From an uncultured Clostridium sp. (lineage in GTDB: Bacteria; Bacillota; Clostridia; Clostridiales; Clostridiaceae), in assembly GCF_910588715.1 (NCBI RefSeq), contig NZ_CAJURG010000013.1, positions 1 through 40,537 of the forward strand: a DNA stretch of 40,537 bases, given 5' to 3'. The notes under the pieces are model-generated. The model was not told the DNA's origin. It did no database searches and was given only the letters and a program-made list of their open reading frames with translations. Each line of letters begins with the position of its first letter. Positions within the stretch are counted from its first letter, which is position 1. A program made the position numbers and the translations under genes. Shown here one piece after another: positions 23,768 to 31,706 of the stretch.

Positions 23768-24010
23768 ATGAGAGAAATGAAAAGATCTGGAAAAATGAGA
23801 AGATCTAAGAGAAAAGTATGTGCTTTCTGTGTAGATAAAGCTGAATCAATAGATTACAAAGATATCAACAAGCTAAGAAAGTTTGTTACAGAAAGAGGTA
23901 AGATTCTTCCAAGAAGAATCTCTGGTACTTGCGCTAAGCATCAAAGACAATTAACAGATGCTATCAAGAGATCAAGAAACATAGCTTTATTACCATTCAC
24001 AACTGAATAG
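23768..24010 (+). CDS. rpsR: 30S ribosomal protein S18
   Basis: S18 is a small-subunit ribosomal protein that binds 16S rRNA together with S6. The 80 residues include the conserved KVCAFCVDKAESIDYKDINK, FVTERGKILPRRISGTCAKH and QRQLTDAIKRSRNIALLPF. Two cysteines in CAFC plus one in GTCAKH suggest a zinc-binding (C+) form. AAGGAGGGAA precedes the ATG. A strong terminator follows within 15 bp. Confidence 0.97.
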   Translation: MREMKRSGKMRRSKRKVCAFCVDKAESIDYKDINKLRKFVTERGKILPRRISGTCAKHQRQLTDAIKRSRNIALLPFTTE

Positions 24011-24023
24011 TAATAACTTTATT

Positions 24024-24048
24024 AGCCCCTGATTTTCAGGGGCTTTTA
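24024..24048 (+). terminator. Terminator after rpsR
   Basis: AGCCCCTGA (24024-24032) pairs with TCAGGGGCT (24036-24044) around a 3-nt loop and is followed by a T run. It ends the rpsF operon. Confidence 0.93.
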
Positions 24049-24099
24049 TTTTTATATCTTAAAATAATTACATAATTTGTAATTTAAGCCCCTATTTAG

Positions 24100-24128
24100 T
24101 TGCATTAACAAAGAAAAATAATTAAAAT
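24100..24128 (+). promoter_or_regulatory. Possible promoter of the MazG-like/gdpP group
   Basis: TTGCAT (24100-24105) and TAAAAT (24123-24128) are 17 bp apart, 35 bp before the next gene. It is a plausible sigma-A promoter in the 150-bp gap that follows the rpsR terminator. Confidence 0.45.
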
Positions 24129-24163
24129 AAAGATACAAGGTATTGAATAGAGGTGAGAATTTG

Positions 24164-24484
24164 GTGAAGAAAAAAGAAGAGCTAAATATTATGGCTAATA
24201 TTAAAATTATAGAAGAACTTAAGGCTAGTTTGATATGTATTATAGGAGAATTTTTTTCTCTTTTAACAAGGGGAACAAATATAGCTAAAGATTCTATATT
24301 AAACTGTATAGCCGGAGCAATTTTAATTTTATATGTATTAGCACAAAAGCTGGGATATAGTTGTAGCGAAGTAGATGATGAAATGAGGAAAAAATTAAAG
24401 TTGGGAATAGCTGAAGAGCATGAATATGAAAAAGAAGGAAAGAGTTTAACGAAACTTCAAAATCATATTAAAGGACGTTATTAA
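24164..24484 (+). CDS. MazG-like family protein
   Basis: This 106-residue protein resembles the small MazG-like family: IKIIEELKASLICIIGEFFSLLTRG, then NCIAGAILILYVLAQKLGYSCSEVDDEM and KLKLGIAEEHEYEKEGKSL. True MazG proteins hydrolyse nucleoside triphosphates; the acidic metal-binding residues are only partly recognisable here, so activity is uncertain. The start is judged to be GTG 24164, seven bases after GAGGTGAG. A TTG adjoins it at 24161, and a longer frame from TTG 24143 lacks a site. It lies directly upstream of gdpP, as in other clostridia. Confidence 0.75.
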   Translation: MKKKEELNIMANIKIIEELKASLICIIGEFFSLLTRGTNIAKDSILNCIAGAILILYVLAQKLGYSCSEVDDEMRKKLKLGIAEEHEYEKEGKSLTKLQNHIKGRY

Positions 24485-24505
24485 TATAAAATTTAGGAGG
24501 CTTTT

Positions 24506-26458
24506 ATGAAAAAAAAGCTCAAAAGGTATAGCAAACTATTAATATCAGTTGCAATTACTATTTTAATAATAGTACTTTATTATAATAAAGTTTTTTATTT
24601 AGCAAGTATAATTTTAATATTATATGCAACAATTAATATATATTTAAATATTAACAGAGAACTATATGATGAAAAGGTTAATACTTTAACTACAAAGATT
24701 AAAGCGAATATAAATGACAATATTTCTAATATGTCATATCCACTAGCTTTAATTAATAATGAGGGTAATATACTTTGGGCTAATAATAGATTAAAAGAAG
24801 AATTAAATTTATTAGATTTACAAGAGCAAAATATACTTAGTATAGGTAGAAATCTTGACTTGCAAAAATTGTTAAAGTGTGATAAAGATTTACGACAAAG
24901 AGTAAAAATAAAAGATGCTTTTTATAACATATATGCTAATAACATAAGCAATGAAAATGAAACATATGTAAAACAAAAATATATGGTATATTTTAACGAA
25001 GTAAGCAATTTAAGAGATTTATATTTAACTAAAGAAAGTATAATGTTAATAGAAGTAGATAATTTATCAGAGGCATTAGATGTAACTGACGAAGCAAATA
25101 GACCAATGTTAGCAGCAGAGGTAGAGAAAACTATAAATTCCTATAGTAAAAAATTAAAGTCTATGATTATTAAATATGATTATAATAAATATTGTTTATC
25201 TGTAAAAGATAAATATATTAATGATGAAATTAATTGTAAGTTTAGCATATTAGACGAAATATCAAATATTGATAGGGGTAATAAGCTTGAAGTTACTTTA
25301 AGCATTGGAGTAGGTAGGGGTGGGGATAACTCACAAGAAAACTATAATAATGCAATTACTGCTAGGGAGTTAGCTCTAGGTAGGGGTGGAGATCAAGTAG
25401 TTGTTAAAGATAATGAAAAAATAAATTTCTTTGGTGGAAATACTCGTGAACTTGAAAAAAGAACGAGGGTTAGGGCTAGAATAATAGCACAAGCTTTAAG
25501 AGAGCTGATTTTTGAGAGTAGTAACATACTTATAATGGGGCATAAGAACCCAGATATGGATGCTTTCGGTTCAGCGGTTGGCTTATGGTCAGCTATAAGG
25601 CAACTGGGGAAAAATTGTAATATTATAATTGATAATGATGTTAACGCAATTGATTATTATATGAATAAACTTAAAAAAGATGGCAAATATGATAATTTAT
25701 TAATTTCTAGTTCTGAAGCTGAAAAGACAATAAATGATAAAACGTTATTAATAATTGTTGATGTTCATAATAAAGGATATGTAAATAATTTAAGTATAGT
25801 TGAAAAAATTAATAGAAAAATAATTATAGACCATCATAGAAGAAGTCCTGACATAATAGAAGGTGCTCTATTAAATTATATAGAAGTTTATGCATCTTCT
25901 ACATCTGAACTTGTAACTGAACTAATACAGTATATGTTGCAAAAACCAAAGATATCTAAAATTGAAGCGGAGGGACTTTTAGGTGGAATTTTTATGGATA
26001 CTAAGGGATTCCAATTTAAATCAGGAGTGAGAACTTTTGATGCAGCAGCTTTTTTAAGGTCTTTAGGTGCAGATACTATAGAAGTTAAAAAGATGTTTAC
26101 TGATAGTTTAGAAGATTATTTATTAATTTCAGAAACTATTAAGAGTGCTGAGGTTTATGGTAATTTAGCTATAGCTATTTGTCCTAGCAAAGCAAATAAT
26201 ACTGTAATTGTTGCACGAGCTGCTGATGAACTTTTAGGTATATCTGGAATTAATGTATGCTTTGTTTTATGTGAAATAAACAATGCCATTACTATAAGTG
26301 GTAGATCAACAGGTGACGTTAATGTTCAAGTTATATTAGAAGAGCTTGGAGGCGGAGGTCATATGAATATGGCTGGTGCAAAAGTAAATGAAACAATGGA
26401 TAAAACAGTATATATGTTAAAAGAAGCAATAAAGAAGCATTTAGAGCTTAAAGAATAA
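24506..26458 (+). CDS. gdpP: Cyclic-di-AMP phosphodiesterase GdpP (YybT)
   Basis: GdpP hydrolyses c-di-AMP and so influences osmolyte and cell-wall control. The 650-residue membrane protein has two N-terminal helices (about 12-50), a PAS-like domain (about 65-150) and a degenerate GGDEF domain ending in GRGGDQVVVKD. The DHH domain shows GHKNPDMDAFGSAVG near residue 347, VDVHN and DHHRRSPD, and the DHHA1 domain contains GGGGHMNMAGA. The metal-binding residues D, DxD and DHH are all present, so it should be active. AGGAGG precedes the ATG. rplI follows after 24 bp. Confidence 0.96.
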   Translation: MKKKLKRYSKLLISVAITILIIVLYYNKVFYLASIILILYATINIYLNINRELYDEKVNTLTTKIKANINDNISNMSYPLALINNEGNILWANNRLKEELNLLDLQEQNILSIGRNLDLQKLLKCDKDLRQRVKIKDAFYNIYANNISNENETYVKQKYMVYFNEVSNLRDLYLTKESIMLIEVDNLSEALDVTDEANRPMLAAEVEKTINSYSKKLKSMIIKYDYNKYCLSVKDKYINDEINCKFSILDEISNIDRGNKLEVTLSIGVGRGGDNSQENYNNAITARELALGRGGDQVVVKDNEKINFFGGNTRELEKRTRVRARIIAQALRELIFESSNILIMGHKNPDMDAFGSAVGLWSAIRQLGKNCNIIIDNDVNAIDYYMNKLKKDGKYDNLLISSSEAEKTINDKTLLIIVDVHNKGYVNNLSIVEKINRKIIIDHHRRSPDIIEGALLNYIEVYASSTSELVTELIQYMLQKPKISKIEAEGLLGGIFMDTKGFQFKSGVRTFDAAAFLRSLGADTIEVKKMFTDSLEDYLLISETIKSAEVYGNLAIAICPSKANNTVIVARAADELLGISGINVCFVLCEINNAITISGRSTGDVNVQVILEELGGGGHMNMAGAKVNETMDKTVYMLKEAIKKHLELKE

Positions 26459-26482
26459 AAAGTTAAAGGATAGGTGTATAAT

Positions 26483-26929
26483 ATGAAGGTAATTTTATTA
26501 CAAGACGTTAAGAAAATGGGAAAAAAAGGTGATGTTATTGAAGCGTCAGATGGATATGCAAGAAACTATTTATTTCCTAGAAAATTAGCAGAAGAAGCAA
26601 CAGCAAATGCGTTACATGTTGTTAATGCGAAAAAAGAAAATGAAAGAAGAAAGAAACTTGCTGAGTTAGAAGCAGCACAAAAATTAGCTGCTGAATTAAA
26701 AGGTAAGGAAGTTACTATAGATGCTAAGGCAGGGGATAATGGAAGATTATTTGGAGCAATAACTAATAAGGACATAGCTGAAGTTATTAACAATAAATTT
26801 AATTTATCAATAGATAAAAAGAAAGTTGTTGTTAACACTATAAAGGTTGCTGGTCAATATGAAGTAGAAATAAAATTATATCCAGAAGTATCTACAAAGA
26901 TGAAAGTTATTATTGTTCCTAAGCAATAA
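26483..26929 (+). CDS. rplI: 50S ribosomal protein L9
   Basis: L9 binds 23S rRNA through its N-terminal domain and reaches out from the L1 side of the ribosome. The 148-residue protein has the signature MKVILLQDVKKMGKKGDVIE and GYARNYLFPRKLA. A long connecting helix rich in K, E and A (about 42-75) and the C-terminal domain follow. I chose ATG 26483, which follows AGGTG by six bases. An in-frame ATG nine bases upstream would use part of that site. The gdpP-rplI pairing is conserved in Firmicutes. Confidence 0.97.
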   Translation: MKVILLQDVKKMGKKGDVIEASDGYARNYLFPRKLAEEATANALHVVNAKKENERRKKLAELEAAQKLAAELKGKEVTIDAKAGDNGRLFGAITNKDIAEVINNKFNLSIDKKKVVVNTIKVAGQYEVEIKLYPEVSTKMKVIIVPKQ

Positions 26930-26941
26930 GGAGGAGTAACA

Positions 26942-28840
26942 TTGAATTTATATAAAGAAGGTCTTAACTTAGAAGGAATTTTAACAAGTGACTTACCAAT
27001 AGAAGCAAAAGTTAATGTATTATTTGATGTTCTTAAAAATGTTTTAGACGAGGGTGCTATTAGAGCTAGAACAGTAAGATTTAAGCTTCAAAAACATGTT
27101 AACTCAACAGATGTAAATGAAAGAATATATGCTTTAAATGTTATAGCATCTGATGGAAATGGGGCAAAGGTTGTCCCAACAGATGAAACAGCTAATGAGG
27201 TTTTAGAAGATGTTATCTATTGGATATCAGAAAATATAGCTAAAAAATATGTTCAAAATAAAATAGAATCAGAAGTAGAAAGAGCTTTAGTTGAAAGACA
27301 AGATAAGTTTATGGATGAACTTAAATTGTCTATAATTAAAAAACAAAAAGGTAAAGAAAATAAAAAGACTACAGCAAAGTTAGAAAGGTTAGAAAAATTA
27401 GACGCAAAGCAGATTAATAAAAATGTAATGTCACTTTTAAGACCTGAAAACTTTGGTGAAATAGTTGGGCAAGAGAGAGCTGTAAGATCATTAATATCAA
27501 AAATGTCTTCACCCTATCCTCAACATATAATACTTTATGGGCCACCAGGAGTAGGAAAAACTTCAGCAGCGAGATTAGCATTAGAATCTGCTAAGAAATT
27601 AAGATTTACACCTTTTGATGAAGATTCAAAGTTTGTTGAAGTTGATGGAACTACATTAAGATGGGATCCAAGAGAAATTACAAATCCTTTATTAGGTTCA
27701 GTTCATGATCCTATATATCAAGGAAGTAAGAGAGATTTAGCAGAAGTTGGAGTACCAGAGCCAAAGACCGGATTAGTTACTGAAGCTCATGGAGGAGTAT
27801 TATTTATTGATGAAATCGGTGAATTAGACGATATTCTTCAAAATAAGTTATTAAAGGTTTTAGAAGATAAGAGAGTGGAATTCTCATCCTCTTATTACGA
27901 TCCAGATGATGAAAATATTCCTGAATATATAAGATATTTATTTGAAAAGGGAGCACCAGCTGATTTTGTTTTAATAGGTGCAACTACAAAGGATCCAAGT
28001 CAAATAAATCCAGCATTAAGATCTAGATGTACAGAAGTGTATTTTGAACCTCTATCATCTAAAGATATAGAAGGTATAGTTAATAATGCATCTGAGAAAT
28101 TAAATGTAGAATTAGAAGATGGAGTTGGAAAATTAATAAGCCAATATACTATAGAAGGTAGAAAGGCTGTAAATATATTATCTGATGCATATGGATATTC
28201 ATTATTTAATACAAGTGAAGATGAAGAGAATAATAAAATAACTTTAAAAGATGTTGAAGAGGTTATTTCTATAGGAAGATATTCTCCATTTGAAAGATTA
28301 GATAATTTGGATAATTATGAAATAGGTCATGTATATGGACTAGGAGTAAGTGGGTTTTTAGGTTCTACAATAGAAATAGAATCAACAGTATTCCCAGCAA
28401 AGAAAAAAGGACATGGAACTATTAAGTTTAATGATACGGCAGGTTCTATGGCAAAAGATTCTGTATTTAATGCTGCATCTGTAATTAGAAAAATCACAGA
28501 TAAGGATATAAAGGATTATGATGTTCATGTTAATGTAATTGGTGGAGGACAAATTGATGGTCCATCAGCAGGAGCTGCTATTACAGTTTGTATAATAAGT
28601 GCTCTTACAGAAAGAGCAATTCGTCAGGATGTTGCTATAACAGGGGAAATTTCTTTAAGAGGAAAAGTTAAGCCTGTTGGGGGAATATTTGAAAAAATAT
28701 ATGGAGCAAGAAGAAAAGGAATTAAACTTGTTGCTATCCCTAAGGATAATGAAAAAGAAGTTCCTCTAGGACTTGAAGATATTGAAGTTAAATCTATAAG
28801 TCATATAGAGGAACTAATGGAGATAGTATTTGAGAAGTAA
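26942..28840 (+). CDS. lonC: Lon family ATP-dependent protease LonC
   Basis: This is a 632-residue AAA+ serine protease of the Lon family that lacks the usual Lon N-terminal substrate domain. A helical N-terminal region (1-165) precedes Walker A GPPGVGKTS near residue 200, Walker B VLFIDEIGELD, and the arginine-finger region NPALRSRCTEVYF. The C-terminal protease domain has the Ser-Lys dyad in GGGQIDGPSAGAA and GKVKPVGGIFEKI. I recognise it as the type called LonC in clostridia, placed after rplI. The start is TTG 26942 behind AAGGAGGAG. No membrane helix is seen, unlike LonB. Confidence 0.88.
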   Translation: MNLYKEGLNLEGILTSDLPIEAKVNVLFDVLKNVLDEGAIRARTVRFKLQKHVNSTDVNERIYALNVIASDGNGAKVVPTDETANEVLEDVIYWISENIAKKYVQNKIESEVERALVERQDKFMDELKLSIIKKQKGKENKKTTAKLERLEKLDAKQINKNVMSLLRPENFGEIVGQERAVRSLISKMSSPYPQHIILYGPPGVGKTSAARLALESAKKLRFTPFDEDSKFVEVDGTTLRWDPREITNPLLGSVHDPIYQGSKRDLAEVGVPEPKTGLVTEAHGGVLFIDEIGELDDILQNKLLKVLEDKRVEFSSSYYDPDDENIPEYIRYLFEKGAPADFVLIGATTKDPSQINPALRSRCTEVYFEPLSSKDIEGIVNNASEKLNVELEDGVGKLISQYTIEGRKAVNILSDAYGYSLFNTSEDEENNKITLKDVEEVISIGRYSPFERLDNLDNYEIGHVYGLGVSGFLGSTIEIESTVFPAKKKGHGTIKFNDTAGSMAKDSVFNAASVIRKITDKDIKDYDVHVNVIGGGQIDGPSAGAAITVCIISALTERAIRQDVAITGEISLRGKVKPVGGIFEKIYGARRKGIKLVAIPKDNEKEVPLGLEDIEVKSISHIEELMEIVFEK

Positions 28841-28846
28841 TGTATA

Positions 28847-28880
28847 AATTAAGCTTCCTTTAAATAGGAAGCTTAATTTT
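28847..28880 (+). terminator. Terminator after lonC
   Basis: AATTAAGCTTCCT (28847-28859) and AGGAAGCTTAATT (28866-28878) form a 13-bp stem with a 6-nt loop. A short T stretch follows. Confidence 0.85.
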
Positions 28881-28936
28881 ATTATGTGAAGAAATAAATT
28901 TATTATACAAATTGAGATAGTAAATTAAATTCATTT

Positions 28937-28945
28937 TGATATAAT
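28937..28945 (+). promoter_or_regulatory. Extended -10 promoter of dnaB
   Basis: TGATATAAT (28937-28945) is a perfect -10 with the extended TGn element. No good -35 stands 16-18 bp upstream, as is common for extended -10 promoters. It lies 57 bp before the dnaB ATG. Confidence 0.6.
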
Positions 28946-29002
28946 AGGTTATAGACACAAAAAAGCAGAAATTTTAATAAAAAATTGGGAGGCGGATTAT
29001 TT

Positions 29003-30340
29003 ATGGAAGCACCTATGATGAGAAGTTTACCACAAAGCATAGAAGCAGAGCAGTCCGTTATAGGGGCAATGATAATAGATAAAAGTGCCATTGCTCAAGT
29101 TTTAGAAAAGCTAAATGAAGAAGATTTTTATAGAGATGGACACAAAGTTATATATAGAGCCATAAGAGAAATGTATGCTAAGGATATGGCTGTAGATTTA
29201 GTAACTATATTAGAGTACTTAAAAACTACTGATATGTTAGATAAATCTGGTGGAGTTACTTATATATCAGAATTAAGTGCATCTGTTCCTACAACAGCTA
29301 ATTTAAGTTCATATATAAAAATAGTAGAAGAAAAATCTACCTTAAGAAAACTAATAAAAGCATCTACTTCTATTATTGAGGAAAGTTATAATAATGGTGG
29401 AGATGTTGAAAAGGTAATAGATTTAGCTCAAAAAAAGGTATTTGATATAGCCGAAAAGAGAGATACTAAAGAATATGAATTACTTTCTAATGTTCTTGAA
29501 AGAGGATTTTTAGAAATTGAAAGATTATTTAATAATAGAGGAGCAATAACTGGTGTTGGATCTGGTATTAAGGATTTAGATGCTAAAACATCAGGGTTTC
29601 AAAAAGGTGATATGGTGCTTATTGCTGCAAGGCCATCTATGGGAAAAACAACATTTTCATTAAATATAGCAGAAAATGCAGCATTAAAAGAAGGTAAAAG
29701 CGTTGTTATATTTTCTTTAGAAATGTCTAAGGAGCAATTAGCATATAAACTTTTATGTTCACAAGCTAATGTAGATATGTTAAAACTTAGAACAGGTAAT
29801 TTAGAAGATGATGACTGGGAAAGAATCGCAAGAGCCACAGGACCTTTAGCAAAAGCTAAAATATATATAGATGATACCGCAGGTATTAGTGTTATGGATA
29901 TGAGGTCTAAGTGTAGAAAAATAAAGATGGAACATGGTGTTGATATGATACTTATTGACTACTTACAACTTATGTCAGGTAGTTCAGGTAGTGATAATAG
30001 ACAACAAGAAGTTTCTGAAATATCAAGATCTATTAAAGCTTTAGCAAAGGAAATGGAGTGTCCAGTAATTGCATTATCACAATTGTCTCGTGCTCCAGAG
30101 CAAAGAGCTGATCATAGACCTATGTTATCAGATTTAAGAGAGTCCGGTTCAATTGAGCAGGATGCCGACGTTGTTATGTTTTTATACAGAGATGAATATT
30201 ATAATAAAGAAACAGAAGAAAAGGGAATAGGTGAATGTATTATAGCTAAACAAAGAAATGGCCCGGTTGGAACAGTTAAGATGGCTTGGATTGGGGCACA
30301 CTCTAAGTTTGCTGATTTGGATTTAGTACATAGAGAATAA
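29003..30340 (+). CDS. dnaB: Replicative DNA helicase DnaB
   Basis: DnaB (called DnaC in B. subtilis) is the hexameric 5'-3' helicase at the replication fork. The 445-residue protein starts LPQSIEAEQSVIGAMIIDKS, the N-terminal scaffold. It then has the RecA-like domain with Walker A ARPSMGKTTF near residue 210, FSLEMSKEQLAYKLL, Walker B MILIDYLQLMSG, and the DnaB4 motif QRNGPVGTVKMAW near the end. ATG 29003 is preceded by GGGAGG at ten bases. A TTG at 28985 overlaps that site and is rejected. No intein is present, although DnaB often hosts them. Confidence 0.98.
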   Translation: MEAPMMRSLPQSIEAEQSVIGAMIIDKSAIAQVLEKLNEEDFYRDGHKVIYRAIREMYAKDMAVDLVTILEYLKTTDMLDKSGGVTYISELSASVPTTANLSSYIKIVEEKSTLRKLIKASTSIIEESYNNGGDVEKVIDLAQKKVFDIAEKRDTKEYELLSNVLERGFLEIERLFNNRGAITGVGSGIKDLDAKTSGFQKGDMVLIAARPSMGKTTFSLNIAENAALKEGKSVVIFSLEMSKEQLAYKLLCSQANVDMLKLRTGNLEDDDWERIARATGPLAKAKIYIDDTAGISVMDMRSKCRKIKMEHGVDMILIDYLQLMSGSSGSDNRQQEVSEISRSIKALAKEMECPVIALSQLSRAPEQRADHRPMLSDLRESGSIEQDADVVMFLYRDEYYNKETEEKGIGECIIAKQRNGPVGTVKMAWIGAHSKFADLDLVHRE

Positions 30341-30371
30341 TTAAATAATTTAAATTGTTGTGGGGTGTTGT

Positions 30372-31172
30372 ATGAATAGAAAAATTGGCATTATAGGTTG
30401 TGGAAATATGGGAAGGGCTATGCTTAGTGCATTACTTAAATCTAGTGATATAAGTAATGATGATATAATAGTTTCTACAAAGAGAGAAAATTCGGCTGAA
30501 AAAATAAGAAATGATTTCAAGGTAAAAACAACATTAGTAAATTCTGAAGTAGCTGAAAAATCTAATATTTTGTTTTTAGCTGTTAAACCGCATTTTTTTA
30601 AAGAAGTTATAGAAGAAATAAAGGATAAGATTAATAATGACACTATTATTATTTCTATAGCTGCTGGGATCACAATATCACAAATAGAAGAATGGTTTGG
30701 AAAAGATATTAAACTTGTTAGGAGTATGCCTAATACACCAGCATTAGTTGGAGAAGGTATGTCAGCAATTTGTCCAAATAAAAATATAACTTCAGATGAA
30801 TTAAATTATGTAGGTAAACTATATAATTCTTTTGGAAAATATGAAATACTTGAAGAAAAAGATTTCCATGCATTTATAGCTTTATGTGGCTCATCTCCAG
30901 CTTATGTTTTTATGTTTATAGAAGCAATGGCAGATGCAGGTGTTAAGTTGGGTATACCTAGGGCTAAAGCATATAAGTTAGTTGAACAAAGTGTATTAGG
31001 TTCTGCTAAATTAGCATTAGAAACAGGAAAACACCCTGGAGTATTAAAGGATGAAGTTTGTTCACCTTCTGGAACAACAATTGATGCTGTAATAGACCTT
31101 GAAAGAAACGGACTTAGAAGTACTGTTATAAGTGCAGTTGAAAAATGTGCAGAAAAATCTAAAAACATGTAA
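30372..31172 (+). CDS. proC: Pyrroline-5-carboxylate reductase
   Basis: ProC makes proline from 1-pyrroline-5-carboxylate with NAD(P)H. The 266-residue protein has the Rossmann motif IGIIGCGNMGRAML at the N terminus, VRSMPNTPALVGEGMSAI in the middle, and the C-terminal signature GSSPAYVFMFIEAMADAGV and SPSGTTIDAVIDLE. ATG 30372 follows GGGGTG closely. It is 31 bp after dnaB with no terminator between, so some read-through is expected. No proA or proB is nearby. Confidence 0.96.
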   Translation: MNRKIGIIGCGNMGRAMLSALLKSSDISNDDIIVSTKRENSAEKIRNDFKVKTTLVNSEVAEKSNILFLAVKPHFFKEVIEEIKDKINNDTIIISIAAGITISQIEEWFGKDIKLVRSMPNTPALVGEGMSAICPNKNITSDELNYVGKLYNSFGKYEILEEKDFHAFIALCGSSPAYVFMFIEAMADAGVKLGIPRAKAYKLVEQSVLGSAKLALETGKHPGVLKDEVCSPSGTTIDAVIDLERNGLRSTVISAVEKCAEKSKNM

Positions 31173-31330
31173 TACTATGAATAATTAAAATTTAACTAAA
31201 TAACGATTAAACTCTTAATACTATAAACTGAGAGTGGTAGCACTTGACGATGGGAAGCAAAATAAATAAAATATATTTTATTAAGGGAGAACTATTTTAT
31301 TACTTGAGTAAACTTTTAAAATCTTTTATA
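31173..31330. other. Unexplained intergenic segment after proC
   Basis: This part of the 534-bp proC-argS gap holds no gene. It contains TATAAACTGAGAGTGGT (31222-31238), a sequence that recurs with few changes at 31353 and 37152. It also contains an AT palindrome around 31265-31285 with no T run after it. No clear proC terminator is visible. It could carry a small leader RNA or the remains of a duplicated regulatory region. Confidence 0.4.
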
Positions 31331-31358
31331 TTGATCATTAATATTAAAGTTTTATAAT
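31331..31358 (+). promoter_or_regulatory. Promoter of the argS T-box transcript
   Basis: TTGATC (31331-31336), 16 bp, TATAAT (31353-31358). The start would be near 31365, about 70 nt before the T-box Stem I. The -10 is followed by GAGAGTAGTT, the repeated element noted elsewhere. Confidence 0.65.
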
Positions 31359-31435
31359 ATGAGAGTAGTTTACAATATATAAATATTAAGATAATGAATA
31401 TAATTTCAAAAAAATGTAATAATTAAAATATAAAA

Positions 31436-31676
31436 TTCTATGAAGAGAAGAGTACTTATTCAATAGTATTTTACAGCGAGTAGGGGTAGAGTGTAAGCCT
31501 TATAAAATTCTGAATAAGGAAAAGGAACTTGGAGAAGCTTACTTGAATATAAAAAGTTTATATAAAGGTATGCCGTTAACTGCGTTAAAGTTTTAAGTGA
31601 ACTAATTTTTTAGTTAAATTGAGTGGTACCGCGGAAATATTCCGTCTCTTTGTATGAAAGGAGACGGATTTTTTAT
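31436..31676 (+). ncRNA. T-box leader of argS (arginine)
   Basis: This is a tRNA-sensing T-box. Stem I begins near 31440 (AAGAGAAGAGTACTT), with the distal loops GCGAGTAGGGG and TAGAGTGTAAGCC. The specifier loop reads GAAA-AGG-AA-CTT (31519-31530). Aligned by eye with the glyQ T-box pattern, this gives AGG at 31523-31525, an arginine codon. The T-box proper TGGTACCGCG is at 31624-31633. The terminator TCCGTCTC/GAGACGGA (31641-31648 with 31661-31668) is followed by six T. Uncharged tRNA-Arg would stabilise the antiterminator and switch argS on. Confidence 0.95.
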
Positions 31677-31706
31677 ATTTTAATAGAGAAATCAGGAGGT
31701 AAAGTT

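Noticed and set aside
29003..30340. Intein in dnaB
   Set aside because: The helicase reads through at normal length with intact motifs, so no intein is present.
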